From Bacteroidota bacterium (GTDB lineage: Bacteria; Bacteroidota; Bacteroidia; Bacteroidales; JAGONC01): DNA of 64,000 bases. Shown in pieces: positions 18,883 to 28,474 of this stretch (positions within the stretch are counted from its first letter, which is position 1; every line of letters begins with the position of its first letter). The DNA lies in the NCBI GenBank assembly GCA_026391695.1, contig JAPLDP010000035.1:16138-80137 (forward strand), written 5' to 3'. Below the pieces are notes generated by a model. That model was given only the letters and a program-made list of their open reading frames with translations. It did no database searches and was not told where the DNA came from. The translations under genes and the position numbers were made by a program.

Positions 18883-19691
18883 TGAATCAACCATTAGCAT
18901 ATGTTCATCCACAGGCTAAAGTAGCCAATACGGTTGTTGTGGAACCTTTTGTAAACATTGAGAAAAATGTTGAAATCGGCGAAGGCACATGGATAGGATC
19001 CAATGTCACCATCATGGAGGGAGCACGCATTGGCAAAAATTGCCGGATATTCCCAGGTGCTGTGCTATCAGCTATTCCGCAGGACATGAAGTTCAACGGA
19101 GAAGATACAATTGTAAAAATAGGCAATAATACGACCATCAGGGAATTTGTGACCATTCACCGTGGCACAAAGGCCAGTTATGAAACCATAATTGGCGACA
19201 ACTGTCTGATCATGGCGTATGCACATGTTGCTCATGACTGCAGTATTGGCAACAATGTCATTTTAGCCAATGCGGCTATGCTTGGCGGGCATATTCTCAT
19301 CGACGACTGGGCCATCGTTGGCGGGATGGCTGCCATACATCAATTCGTTCATATTGGTTGTCATACTTATATTGCAGGAGCTGCCCTGGTCAGAAAAGAT
19401 GTTCCTCCATATGTTAAGGCTGCCAGGGAGCCTCTATCCTATGTTGGCGTTAACTCTATAGGTTTGCGCCGCAGAGGATTCACATCCGAAAAAATCAATG
19501 AGATTCAGAACATTTACCGGTTTATCTATCTGAAAGGCTATAATGTCAGCCAGGCTGTATCCCTCATAGAAGCCGATTTCCCTGCTTCACCCGAGAGGGA
19601 TGAAATATTGTCGTTCATTTCGCGCTCCAGCCGGGGCATTATGAAAGGCTATACGGGAAGGCCGAGTTCAGGAAGAGCGGAGCCAATGTAA
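18882..19691 (+). CDS. lpxA: UDP-N-acetylglucosamine O-acyltransferase LpxA
   Basis: 269 residues from the ATG at 18882, which shares its A with the lpxC-fabZ stop (TAATG). The frame is open further upstream, but that part lies inside lpxC-fabZ and has no similarity. A hexapeptide left-handed beta helix (VHPQAKVANTVVVEPF, IGEGTWIGSNVTI) covers residues 1-190; AYAHVAHDCSIGNN holds the catalytic His. The C-terminal helical part (GLRRRGFTSEKINEIQNIYRF) is standard. LpxA transfers the 3-O hydroxyacyl chain in the first lipid A step. Confidence 0.94.
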   Translation: MNQPLAYVHPQAKVANTVVVEPFVNIEKNVEIGEGTWIGSNVTIMEGARIGKNCRIFPGAVLSAIPQDMKFNGEDTIVKIGNNTTIREFVTIHRGTKASYETIIGDNCLIMAYAHVAHDCSIGNNVILANAAMLGGHILIDDWAIVGGMAAIHQFVHIGCHTYIAGAALVRKDVPPYVKAAREPLSYVGVNSIGLRRRGFTSEKINEIQNIYRFIYLKGYNVSQAVSLIEADFPASPERDEILSFISRSSRGIMKGYTGRPSSGRAEPM

Positions 19692-20822
19692 ATGATCAAT
19701 ATTGTCGCCGACGATAAAATTCCATTCCTGAAGAGTGTCCTTGAACCCTTTGCAAAGGTGGTCTATATGCCTGGCCAAAAAATCACTCATTCAGATATTC
19801 TCCGGGCTGACTGCCTGGTCACCCGCACTCGGACGATATGTGACAAACACCTGCTCCAGGGAACAGCTATCAGGTTTATTGCTACAGCTACTTCAGGACA
19901 TGAACACATTGACACCGACTATTGCGAAAAACACAACATATCGTGGTATCATGCTTCCGGATGTAATGCATCCTCTGTGGTCCAATACATTGCATCTGCC
20001 CTCGCAACACTTTCTATTCAGGATGGCATCACACTTTGCGGAAAAACCATTGGAATAATTGGCGCAGGCCATGTGGGATCAAAAGTCGCAGAACTGGCAC
20101 TTACTCTCGGTATGAATGTCCTGATCAATGACCCGCCCCGGGCAAGGAATGAAAAGCATGACATTTTTGTTACACTTGATAAGATACTGGCTTTTTCGGA
20201 TATTGTGACCATCCATGTGCCACTTAATCTTTCAGGACCGGATAAAACTTATCATCTTTGTGATGAATCATTTTTTGGCCATATCAGAAAAAGTGCTTAC
20301 TTTATCAATACCTCCAGGGGCGAAGTCGTTGACAGTAAAGCATTAAAAACAGCAATTGGTGCAGATAGAATCAAAGCCTGCGTCCTGGATGTGTGGGATA
20401 ATGAACCATATATTGAAACCGGTCTGCTCGGGATGGTCAGGATTGCCACGCCTCATATAGCAGGCTATTCGGCTGATGGCAAAGCCAATGGCACGAAAAT
20501 GTGTGTGGATGCCATTAATCGGCATTTTCAACTTGGGATGGAAGAATGGATCATACCGGTTTTGCCAGAACCGCCGCGTCGTATGGTGACCATAGATTGC
20601 TCCGGCAAAACGCCCGAATCTATCCTGACAGAGGCCATCCGCATGACCTATGCAATAGAAGAAGATCATGAACGGCTGATAAAGTCCCCTGATACGTTTG
20701 AAAAACAGCGTGGGGAATACCCTGTCAGGCGCGAATTTCCCGCCTATTCAATTCATATAGTACATCCTGTTAAAAACATTGGACAACTTTTAGAGCATTT
20801 AGGATTCAGGATATTGCAATAA
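19692..20822 (+). CDS. pdxB: Erythronate-4-phosphate dehydrogenase PdxB
   Basis: 376 residues of the D-2-hydroxyacid dehydrogenase family. The N-terminus (INIVADDKIPF) and TATSGHEHID are PdxB-typical; the NAD-binding loop is GIIGAGHVGSKVAELA; the substrate-site pieces NTSRGEVVD, VLDVWDNEP and TPHIAGYSADGK follow. The C-terminal dimerisation part is present (REFPAYSIH). The enzyme acts in the deoxyxylulose-5-phosphate-dependent route to pyridoxal phosphate. It starts directly after the lpxA stop. Confidence 0.9.
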   Translation: MINIVADDKIPFLKSVLEPFAKVVYMPGQKITHSDILRADCLVTRTRTICDKHLLQGTAIRFIATATSGHEHIDTDYCEKHNISWYHASGCNASSVVQYIASALATLSIQDGITLCGKTIGIIGAGHVGSKVAELALTLGMNVLINDPPRARNEKHDIFVTLDKILAFSDIVTIHVPLNLSGPDKTYHLCDESFFGHIRKSAYFINTSRGEVVDSKALKTAIGADRIKACVLDVWDNEPYIETGLLGMVRIATPHIAGYSADGKANGTKMCVDAINRHFQLGMEEWIIPVLPEPPRRMVTIDCSGKTPESILTEAIRMTYAIEEDHERLIKSPDTFEKQRGEYPVRREFPAYSIHIVHPVKNIGQLLEHLGFRILQ

Positions 20823-20858
20823 GTGTTTAACTTGCTCTGTCTATTATATGTTTCCAAT

Positions 20859-22907
20859 ATGATCAAAAGCATTCCAGTAAAGGTTGCAGATAATATCAGG
20901 ATATTATCTGCTGCGATGGTCGAAAAGGCCCAGTCGGGCCACCCTGGCGGAGCGATGGGTGGAGCAGATTTTATCACTATTCTTTTCACTGAATTTCTCC
21001 GTTTTGATCCGGGTGAGATGAACTGGCCATTACGTGACCGTTTCTTTCTTGATCCGGGGCATATGTCACCCATGCTATATTCTGTTCTTACTCTGATGGG
21101 GATATACACCATAGAAGAACTGAAACAATTCAGGCAATGGGGCAGTCCAACACCGGGACATCCGGAATTAGATGTGAACAGAGGAATAGAAAACACTTCG
21201 GGTCCATTGGGACAAGGGCATGCCATGGCTGTGGGCGCCGCCCTGGCGGAGCGATTCCTTTCAGTACGCTTTGGCGATTGGTTTGAACATAAGATTTACA
21301 CATTTATCTCTGATGGAGGCATACAGGAAGAGATATCACAGGGAGCCGGAAGAATTGCCGGTTATCTCGGACTTTATAATCTCATCATGTTTTATGATTC
21401 AAATGATGTCCAGCTCTCTACCAATACAGATGCGGTCACACTGGAGGATACGGCAAAAAAATATGAAGCCTGGGGATGGAATGTCATGACTATTGATGGC
21501 AACGACACGGGGCAGATAAGAAATGCATTGCGGTTAGCCGGCACAGAGAAGAAAAAACCAACGCTGATCATAGGCAAGACTGTTATGGGCAAAGGAGCCC
21601 TGACACCTGAAGGTAAAAGCTTTGAAAAACAATATGAAACACACGGGCAGCCATTGAGTAAGGCTGGTGTATCGGTTGAAAAAACTATTTTAAATCTTGG
21701 AGGAAATCCAGATGATCCTTTTGGCATTTTCCCGGAGGTAAAAGAATACTGTGAAAAAGTAAGGGAAACAAAAATAAAGGATGCACAGGCAAGAAAAAAA
21801 AATCAGTCCCAGTGGGTTACTCAGAATCCTTACCTAGCCGGAAAACTCTCACGTTTTCTTTCACGGCAAATGCCAGAAATAAACTTTGAAAGTATTGAAC
21901 TGAAACCTGGCATGGCGACAAGAATGGCTTCAGGCAAGGTGCTGGACCTTCTCGGACAAGTTGTCGAAAATATGATTGTTATATCGGCCGACCTGGCAAC
22001 CAGCGATAAGACTGATGGATTTCTGCAGCGTACCAAAGCATTCAGAACACATGATTTTTCGGGTAATTTTCTTCATGCAGGAGTTTCAGAATTGACCATG
22101 GCTGCCATAGCCAATGGAATTTCATTGCATGGCGGAGTATTTGTGGCATGCGGGACTTTTTTCGTATTCTCCGATTATATGAAACCCGCCATCCGGCTGG
22201 CGGCCCTGATGGGAATACCGGTTATATATATCTGGACACATGATTCCTTCCGTGTTGGCGAAGATGGTCCGACACACCAGCCAGTAGAACATGAAGCTCA
22301 GATCAGATTAATGGAACATATTAAGAATCATGCCGGCGAGAATAGTGTGCTGGTCCTCCGTCCTGCTGATTCCAATGAAACGCTTGTGGCATGGAAAATG
22401 GCACTCTGGAATGCCACTTCGCCGACAGCGTTAATCCTGTCCCGTCAATCTGTTAAAGATCTGCCATCACCACCGGATCGTACACGTTTTAACACTGCCC
22501 TGGAAGCCCAGAAAGGAGCCTATTGCATTCTCCGTGCCAGAGCCAGGCCGGATATCGTGCTGGTCGGTAGTGGCAGTGAAGTATCGACGCTATTTGAAGC
22601 TGCAAAATTGCTCATTAAGGAAAATGGACTTGATATCCAGGTCGTGTCGGTCCTTTCTGAAGGCTTGTTCCGGAAACAGGATTTATCTTATCAGAATCAG
22701 GTGATACCGCGGGATACGCCTGTTTTTGGGCTGACTGCAGGATTACCGGTGACACTTCGAGGTTTGACCGGAGATAAAGGAACTGTGATGGGCCTTGATC
22801 ATTTCGGTTATTCGGCCCCAGCCGCTGTCCTGGATGAAAAATTTGGATACAATGCTCAATACGTGAGGAATGAAATTATAAGTTATCTGGCAAAAATTAA
22901 ATCATAA
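20859..22907 (+). CDS. tkt: Transketolase
   Basis: 682 residues from the ATG at 20859 (MIKSIPVKVADNIRIL); a GTG at 20823 would add 12 doubtful residues. The N-terminal TPP domain shows GHPGGAMGGADF, DPGHMSPMLYSVLTLMG, GPLGQGHAMAVGAALAE and a TPP loop that reads SDGGIQEEISQGA in place of the usual GDGxxxEG. The pyrimidine domain has VISADLATSDKTDGF and THDSFRVGEDGPTHQPVEH, and the C-terminal domain follows. It moves two-carbon units in the pentose phosphate pathway, supplying erythrose-4-phosphate; with pdxB just upstream and aroA/aroB in the window, that product feeds both vitamin B6 and aromatic synthesis. The altered loop suggests a divergent paralogue. Confidence 0.9.
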   Translation: MIKSIPVKVADNIRILSAAMVEKAQSGHPGGAMGGADFITILFTEFLRFDPGEMNWPLRDRFFLDPGHMSPMLYSVLTLMGIYTIEELKQFRQWGSPTPGHPELDVNRGIENTSGPLGQGHAMAVGAALAERFLSVRFGDWFEHKIYTFISDGGIQEEISQGAGRIAGYLGLYNLIMFYDSNDVQLSTNTDAVTLEDTAKKYEAWGWNVMTIDGNDTGQIRNALRLAGTEKKKPTLIIGKTVMGKGALTPEGKSFEKQYETHGQPLSKAGVSVEKTILNLGGNPDDPFGIFPEVKEYCEKVRETKIKDAQARKKNQSQWVTQNPYLAGKLSRFLSRQMPEINFESIELKPGMATRMASGKVLDLLGQVVENMIVISADLATSDKTDGFLQRTKAFRTHDFSGNFLHAGVSELTMAAIANGISLHGGVFVACGTFFVFSDYMKPAIRLAALMGIPVIYIWTHDSFRVGEDGPTHQPVEHEAQIRLMEHIKNHAGENSVLVLRPADSNETLVAWKMALWNATSPTALILSRQSVKDLPSPPDRTRFNTALEAQKGAYCILRARARPDIVLVGSGSEVSTLFEAAKLLIKENGLDIQVVSVLSEGLFRKQDLSYQNQVIPRDTPVFGLTAGLPVTLRGLTGDKGTVMGLDHFGYSAPAAVLDEKFGYNAQYVRNEIISYLAKIKS

Positions 22908-22946
22908 CGACGTACGTTGTCACCTGTGTTATTCTGCTAACAGCGA

Positions 22947-22976
22947 TTTGCACATTTAAATTTTTAATTATCTTTG
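22947..22976 (+). promoter_or_regulatory. Promoter of efp
   Basis: TTTG at 22947-22950, then 18 bases, then TATCTTTG at 22969-22976, close to the consensus. The efp ATG is 37 bases further on. Confidence 0.6.
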
Positions 22977-23013
22977 CACTCCGTTTTCATTCTTCACTAA
23001 CAATCATCAGCAT

Positions 23014-23577
23014 ATGGCAACAACAGCAGATTTCAGAAATGGATTGTGCCTTGATATATTTGACGGTTTATATACTATCGTTGAATTTCAGCATGTAAAA
23101 CCTGGTAAAGGTCCCGCATTTGTCAGGACAAAACTTAAAAGCCTGAAGAGCGGCAAGGTTATTCAGCATACATTTGATGCCGGCGAAAAAGTGGATATCG
23201 CCCGTGTGGAAAGAAGACCGTACCAGTTCCTTTATAAGGACGATACCGGATACCACTTCATGCATAGTGAGACCTTTGAACAAATTCCTATTCCTGAAGA
23301 ATTGATCAATGCACCGGGATTGCTCAAGGAAGGACAGGAAGCAGAGATTGTCTTTCATGCTGATACTGAAACTCCGTTATATTGTGAATTACCTGCATTT
23401 GTAGTCCTGGAAATAATATACACTGAACCGGGCTTCAGGGGAAATACGGCTACCAATGCCCAAAAAGAGGCTACAGTCGAAACAGGTGCCACCGTTAAAG
23501 TACCTCTTTTCATTAATGCCGGTGAGAAAATCAAAGTTGATACCCGCACCGGAGAATATGGGGAAAGGGTGAAATAA
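23014..23577 (+). CDS. efp: Translation elongation factor P
   Basis: 187 residues, full length. Domain I carries [10 protein letters not shown] with the loop lysine at residue 32, the position modified in other bacteria to help the ribosome through polyproline stretches; no modification enzyme is seen in the window. The OB domains follow ([39 protein letters not shown] at the end). It has its own promoter and is followed after 16 bases by a second lpxD-like gene, a pairing I recall from other Bacteroidota. Confidence 0.96.
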   Translation: MATTADFRNGLCLDIFDGLYTIVEFQHVKPGKGPAFVRTKLKSLKSGKVIQHTFDAGEKVDIARVERRPYQFLYKDDTGYHFMHSETFEQIPIPEELINAPGLLKEGQEAEIVFHADTETPLYCELPAFVVLEIIYTEPGFRGNTATNAQKEATVETGATVKVPLFINAGEKIKVDTRTGEYGERVK

Positions 23578-23593
23578 GAGAAAACATATCAAT

Positions 23594-24526
23594 ATGAAGA
23601 TAACTCCTCCCCTAACGCTTAAGCAAGCTGCAATTCTTATTGGTGCAGAATATAAAGGTGATCCGGATCATTTGATAACCGGCATTAACGAAATTCATAT
23701 GGTTGAAGCCGGGGATCTCACTTTTGTAGACCATCCGAAATATTATTCTAAAGCATTGCAGTCAAGGGCTACGACAATAGTCATCAATAAGAATGTTACG
23801 CTACCTGATGGCAAAGGATTGCTCATTTGCGAAGATCCTTTTGCCTCGTATGTTTTTCTTGCGAAAAAATTCCGGCCTTTCAATGGATGCGATCGTACCA
23901 TCAGTGAGAAGGCAGAAATTGGTGAAGGCACAGTTATTCAGCCGGGTGCATTCATTGGTAATTATGTAAAAATTGGCAAAGACTGCATCATCCACTCTAA
24001 TGTCAGCATTTATGATCATTGCGAGATAGGCGATCGGGTTGTCATTCATGCCAACTCGGTCATAGGTGCTGATGCGTATTATTACCAGAGAAAACCGGAA
24101 GGTTACAGAAAACTGGAATCGTGCGGAAGGGTGGTCATTGAGGATGATGTTGAAATAGGTGCCCTGTGTTCCATCGATAAAGGCGTTTCAGGTGATACAT
24201 GCATTGGAAAGGGCACAAAATTCGACAATCATGTCCAGGTAGGACATGACACACAGATTGGCCGGAATTGCCTCATCGGCGCCCACTCGGCTATTGCAGG
24301 TGCGACCACAATTGAGGATGATGTCATACTTTGGGCTATGGTGGCTATCAATAAAAACATAGTTATTGGCAAAGGTGCAGTTCTTTTAGCGACAACCGGC
24401 ACAGAAAAGTCGCTTGAGGGAGGCAAGGTATATTTCGGTATCCCCGCTGATGAAGTCCGCAAAAAATGGCGTGAAATCGCTCTACTTAAAAAATTACCGG
24501 AAATCTATAAAAAACTGAATCTGTAA
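23594..24526 (+). CDS. LpxD-like UDP-3-O-acylglucosamine N-acyltransferase paralogue
   Basis: 310 residues. The architecture is that of LpxD: an N-terminal LSF-type domain (residues 1-95, EAGDLTFVDHPKYYSKALQS) and hexapeptide repeats (IGEGTVIQPGAFI, IGKDCIIHSNVSI, IGRNCLIGAHSAI) with NHVQVGHDTQIG near the acyl-transfer His. It is a second copy besides lpxD at 16360, shorter by 33 residues and without the same C-terminal helix. It could set a different acyl chain in lipid A or act on another UDP-sugar. It sits 16 bases after efp and is probably in its transcript; the stop is convergent with the O-antigen ligase gene. Confidence 0.85.
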   Translation: MKITPPLTLKQAAILIGAEYKGDPDHLITGINEIHMVEAGDLTFVDHPKYYSKALQSRATTIVINKNVTLPDGKGLLICEDPFASYVFLAKKFRPFNGCDRTISEKAEIGEGTVIQPGAFIGNYVKIGKDCIIHSNVSIYDHCEIGDRVVIHANSVIGADAYYYQRKPEGYRKLESCGRVVIEDDVEIGALCSIDKGVSGDTCIGKGTKFDNHVQVGHDTQIGRNCLIGAHSAIAGATTIEDDVILWAMVAINKNIVIGKGAVLLATTGTEKSLEGGKVYFGIPADEVRKKWREIALLKKLPEIYKKLNL

Positions 24527-24557
24527 GATCAGAAAGCAGATTTAATAAGCATCCATC

Positions 24558-26051
24558 CTACCCTGTCTTTGGCCGGTCATTGTCATGGGGATAATCAGCA
24601 TCTACCTGTTGAATGCCAGCCCGTGCCTCATCTTTTCTATCGAGGTGATAGACATCCAATGCAACAAGAATGGCGATAAATCCCCAGACCGGTATCGATA
24701 ATTTGTCCGTATCGAGGAAGTTATTCAGTAATCCGTGCACAAAATATGTTGAAAGACTGAGTACTGTGACAAGACTCAGCATTTTTACTTCTCTTGATTG
24801 AGCTTTTTTGTAAATCCTGAGGCCGGTGATAAAAAATGAAATAACTATACCCACCATGGTAAGCATGCCGATCACGCCCGATTCGGCAAGGGGTCCAATA
24901 TATTCACTATGCGCATTGCCAAGATCTCCGAAATTGGTACTTATAATGGTCTTCTCTTTTGTTCTTTGAAATGGTGCATACAAGAACTGGTAAGTGCCCG
25001 GTCCCCATCCAAAGAAAGGCCGCTCATGGAACATCCGGATGGCAGACTGCCAGCGGTTTATTCTTTCCAGATTTGAAGCATCGGAAGATATATTGACAAT
25101 GGATTGAACATGTTCTATAAAATTGGTTGATGTATCCTGCTTGTTTTTCTCAAGGGCATCAAGAATTTGCCATTTAAATGTAAAGAAGATACCAACCAGC
25201 AAAGCGACAGTCAGCAATATCCAGCGAAATTTAATCCGGAAAACGATAATAAGGTATAACAGGGCAGCCACAGCAAGGCTTATCCATGCAGCACGGCTAA
25301 AAGAAAGGTACAGAGCAACGAGTAATATGACCGTAATCAGCAAAGCTACAAGTCGGAGCGTTTTAGAGGATTGCCTATTAAACGAGAATCCGATAAAAAC
25401 AGGAATAAAAATAGTAAGAATAGCACCCCAGGCCGTATGGTCATTGTAAAACGGTGTCATCACCCAATGACCGGCTTCTTCATCAAAACCCTGCAAAGCA
25501 TGGTTGCGAACGGTATATGCAATAATACCGAGGAGAGGAATCACATAAACCCAACTAAACGTTTTAATATTGCCAAATTTCCTGAATAACTGTATGCCAA
25601 TGAAATAAATCGGAATAATAAACCAGAGACGAGCGATAAGAAACTTAAAGGACACCAACCTTATTTCACTGGTAAGGCTGGTAAGAAAAATCCAGACAAG
25701 ACTGATTAAAATGAAGATGGAAACCGGATGTTTAAGTACCTTGCTATCAAAATTATTTTTATATAAACCCCTCAGGATAAATAGAATGAGCACACCGAAG
25801 AGCAAAGGTTCTGTCGGCAGGGAGATGCCGAGTCCCATATCAATATTTCGTACATTGATAGCAACGGGGGTTAGAAAAACAATCAAAAAAATCAGCTTAT
25901 CCAGAAAAAAAATATACAGAATGCCAATGATGATGGCAACAGGAATCAGAATAGAAATGAAAAAATATTCCTTCAGGATCAATACCACATTCAGCATGAC
26001 GAAAAGTATGCTGAAAATATAAACCCATTTTAATTTGATTTTTTCTATCAA
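24558..26051 (-). CDS. O-antigen ligase family (Wzy_C) membrane protein
   Basis: 497 residues with about twelve hydrophobic segments and a hydrophilic C-terminal tail. The large periplasmic loop contains PFFGWGPGTYQF and NAHSEYIGPLAESGVIG, the conserved patch of WaaL/Wzy-type enzymes with a catalytic-type His; SFSRAAWISLAVAALLY is the preceding helix with its Arg. It either ligates or polymerises surface polysaccharide. The reading frame begins with TTG (26049-26051), and no ATG lies close. It is 38 bases downstream of the Wzz gene and last in the minus-strand polysaccharide group. Confidence 0.85.
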   Translation of the reverse strand: MIEKIKLKWVYIFSILFVMLNVVLILKEYFFISILIPVAIIIGILYIFFLDKLIFLIVFLTPVAINVRNIDMGLGISLPTEPLLFGVLILFILRGLYKNNFDSKVLKHPVSIFILISLVWIFLTSLTSEIRLVSFKFLIARLWFIIPIYFIGIQLFRKFGNIKTFSWVYVIPLLGIIAYTVRNHALQGFDEEAGHWVMTPFYNDHTAWGAILTIFIPVFIGFSFNRQSSKTLRLVALLITVILLVALYLSFSRAAWISLAVAALLYLIIVFRIKFRWILLTVALLVGIFFTFKWQILDALEKNKQDTSTNFIEHVQSIVNISSDASNLERINRWQSAIRMFHERPFFGWGPGTYQFLYAPFQRTKEKTIISTNFGDLGNAHSEYIGPLAESGVIGMLTMVGIVISFFITGLRIYKKAQSREVKMLSLVTVLSLSTYFVHGLLNNFLDTDKLSIPVWGFIAILVALDVYHLDRKDEARAGIQQVDADYPHDNDRPKTG

Positions 26052-26089
26052 AATGAAGAATATTTAACTTATTGACATGTTCATTATTT

Positions 26090-28381
26090 CTATGCCTGAT
26101 TGCCCGGAGGTGCAGAAGCTCTGGTATCAGAGGTTTTCACCTGGTAATAGTGCCTGTTCTCGACGATTACAATTATAATCAGGGAAAGTAGAAGAGTGAC
26201 GGTTACGGAATAGAAAACCATCAGCCAGCGCACAGGATATGATTTTTTATCTGCAATGACAGGCGGTGAAACAATATTTGTATATGTAAATTCCTTTGTC
26301 GCATTGTAATAGGCTCTGTCATACTCTTCCTGAAAAATGGAATAAAGCCTGAGTAGATCATACATGCGTGTGTTATTGTAAATAAATACCCCACCTTTCT
26401 CTTCAATGGCTTTTTTAAGTTTAGCCACTTCGGTAAAGTTGATATTTTTTGCAGCATCTGTTCCGTCAACAGTTCTAAGATATCCCCGGGCTACTTCCCG
26501 CGTTTGATTGGCATAATCAACAATCTGGTACCGTGTTCTCAGGTCATAAAGATTCCTTTCGACAGTATCCAGCTCATTCTTTGTCATGTCGAGCATTTGC
26601 TTTGCTATGGTCACCACCTCGTTGTACTTATCACGGTGAATCTTTCTTATCTTCAGATTATAGAAATCTAAAATTGCATTTACAATATCATAAGCCATCC
26701 TGGGATCAGAATCCATGACTTCAATTTCGACCGATTCGTACATTGTTTTATTTATCTTGACATTTTTGCCGTACTTGTACATCATCGTAGAATAGAAGTA
26801 CTTATAGCTGGAATCAATCCTGTAATGTTTTGCCAGGTTAAACTTTTTAATGACACTGTCTTTAATATCTTTAGAATTAAACCATTGAATCATCTGCTCT
26901 GTTTCGCTTTCATCAGAATATGGGGCAATATTCGAAGGATAAACAACAGCTACCGATTTAAATCTGGGCTTAATAAAGAATGGACCCGAAAAGATGGCCG
27001 CCAGTAACCCCGCCAAAACACAGAGTATGATTATATGCCACTTCCATTTGAATACGATTCGCAGCAGGTTGATATTGTTTAAGATATTCTCCATGTCAAA
27101 TGTGATATTGGTAGTTTGATTTTCTTTTTTTTCTGTTATTTCTGTATTCTTTCCATTCGTCGATCCAGTTGTTTCTTCTTTGATTATTCTGGTCTTTTCT
27201 TCATTATAAGTTTTTGTCTTTTTTTCATCAGCTACTCTGGATTTATTCTCACCCGCTTTATTAGTCTCTTTAATATTTGTCTTGACATTTCCCGGCAGAA
27301 AAAGAGTTTGAAAATTCGGCCAGAAATTAAGGTTGTAACTCAGACTTTTTTTTTTAGAATCAAATAGTTTCCCCTTGGTGACATTATCAATGGTGATAAT
27401 GACGAGCAGGGTCACCAGAAATGCTGAAACAGTCGAAACCAAGACAATAAGCCATCGTAAGGGGTATGATTTTTTTTCGGCTGAATATGCGCTACTGACA
27501 ACGAATTTCTGGGGAAGTTCCTCTTCAGCGTCGACCTTAGCCTCTTCATATTTTGTCTTCAGAACGCTAAACTGTTTTTTCTCATGTTCCAAAGCATCCC
27601 TCAATGAAACATAGGGTCCGCCATATTTGGCCAAAGTATCCAGTTTCCTTTCAAGTGCCCTGATGCCGGAAGTGTTATTTTTAGCAATCTCGATAGCCAA
27701 TTGCTGGTTTATCATCTCAGCCTGTGTTTCATAGTCATGAACACCTTTTTTCCTCAGTTCAGTGAGTGAATCCTCCATCTGTTGAATTTCATCCATCCTC
27801 TGCAAATACTCGGCTTTGACGATCTTAAATCCTTTGATGGCACGCTGCTTCTGCATGTCGATCTTTACCGAGTCAAGAAGATTGGAGATATCATTGGCAA
27901 TGTTTGCAGCTAATTGAGGATCTTTATCCAAAACAATAATTTTCACAGCATTATATTCCGTGCGGCGGTATGTTATATTGCTTTCATATTGATCGTAAAG
28001 TTTTGTAAGCTTAAATCTTGAATTGGGATCAATATTATAATGCTTCATCAGATCAAATTTCTGGATGATGCGGTCCCTTATGCGATTCGAGTTCAAAATC
28101 TGCAGCATTTGTTCAGTTTGTTCATCCTCACCGAAGGCTAGAATATCCTCTTTACCTCCATATGTTTCACTTAAAAGAGCTTTTGAAATAGAACTGACAG
28201 AGGTGGGATACATCACCACTGTTGATTTGTACAAAGGAGTTATAAACCATGGTGAAGAAAAAATAACAGAGAGCACAAAAGCCAAAATTGAGATGATTAG
28301 GACAGGTTTCCGCCATACAATCAGAAACAGAATAAAATTCGATGAATCAAAATCTTTTTCCTCAGTAAATTTTTCAGCCAT
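26090..28381 (-). CDS. Tandem (double) Wzz chain-length determinant protein
   Basis: 763 residues made of two Wzz-like halves. Half 1: membrane helix about 24-42, periplasmic coiled coil, and SYPLRWLIVLVSTVSAFLV as its second helix (about 305-331). Half 2 begins near Met430: helix about 446-465 and SYPVRWLMVFYSVTVTLLL (about 714-741). Matching landmarks occur in both (KSTVVMYPT and KSVAVVYPS; EQTEQMLQ and SETEQMIQ; DLMKHYNID and NLAKHYRID). A lysine/glutamate/threonine-rich linker of about 85 residues joins them. Wzz proteins set polysaccharide chain length together with Wzy. A run of ten A (coding strand) at residues 343-346 lies exactly after the first half, where a single Wzz protein would end. 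Confidence 0.86.
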   Translation of the reverse strand: MAEKFTEEKDFDSSNFILFLIVWRKPVLIISILAFVLSVIFSSPWFITPLYKSTVVMYPTSVSSISKALLSETYGGKEDILAFGEDEQTEQMLQILNSNRIRDRIIQKFDLMKHYNIDPNSRFKLTKLYDQYESNITYRRTEYNAVKIIVLDKDPQLAANIANDISNLLDSVKIDMQKQRAIKGFKIVKAEYLQRMDEIQQMEDSLTELRKKGVHDYETQAEMINQQLAIEIAKNNTSGIRALERKLDTLAKYGGPYVSLRDALEHEKKQFSVLKTKYEEAKVDAEEELPQKFVVSSAYSAEKKSYPLRWLIVLVSTVSAFLVTLLVIITIDNVTKGKLFDSKKKSLSYNLNFWPNFQTLFLPGNVKTNIKETNKAGENKSRVADEKKTKTYNEEKTRIIKEETTGSTNGKNTEITEKKENQTTNITFDMENILNNINLLRIVFKWKWHIIILCVLAGLLAAIFSGPFFIKPRFKSVAVVYPSNIAPYSDESETEQMIQWFNSKDIKDSVIKKFNLAKHYRIDSSYKYFYSTMMYKYGKNVKINKTMYESVEIEVMDSDPRMAYDIVNAILDFYNLKIRKIHRDKYNEVVTIAKQMLDMTKNELDTVERNLYDLRTRYQIVDYANQTREVARGYLRTVDGTDAAKNINFTEVAKLKKAIEEKGGVFIYNNTRMYDLLRLYSIFQEEYDRAYYNATKEFTYTNIVSPPVIADKKSYPVRWLMVFYSVTVTLLLSLIIIVIVENRHYYQVKTSDTRASAPPGNQA

Positions 28382-28474
28382 ACGATGTTAGTTTTGAGTA
28401 GTCAAAATTATAAATTTTTGAAAAAGAAAAGGATATTTATTTTGACAATTTGGCAAAGGGAGTGAGAAGCCCTT

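Noticed and set aside
18274..18912. 212-codon minus-strand frame opposite lpxC-fabZ
   Set aside because: It is antisense to catalytic regions of LpxC-FabZ, which fully explain the sequence.
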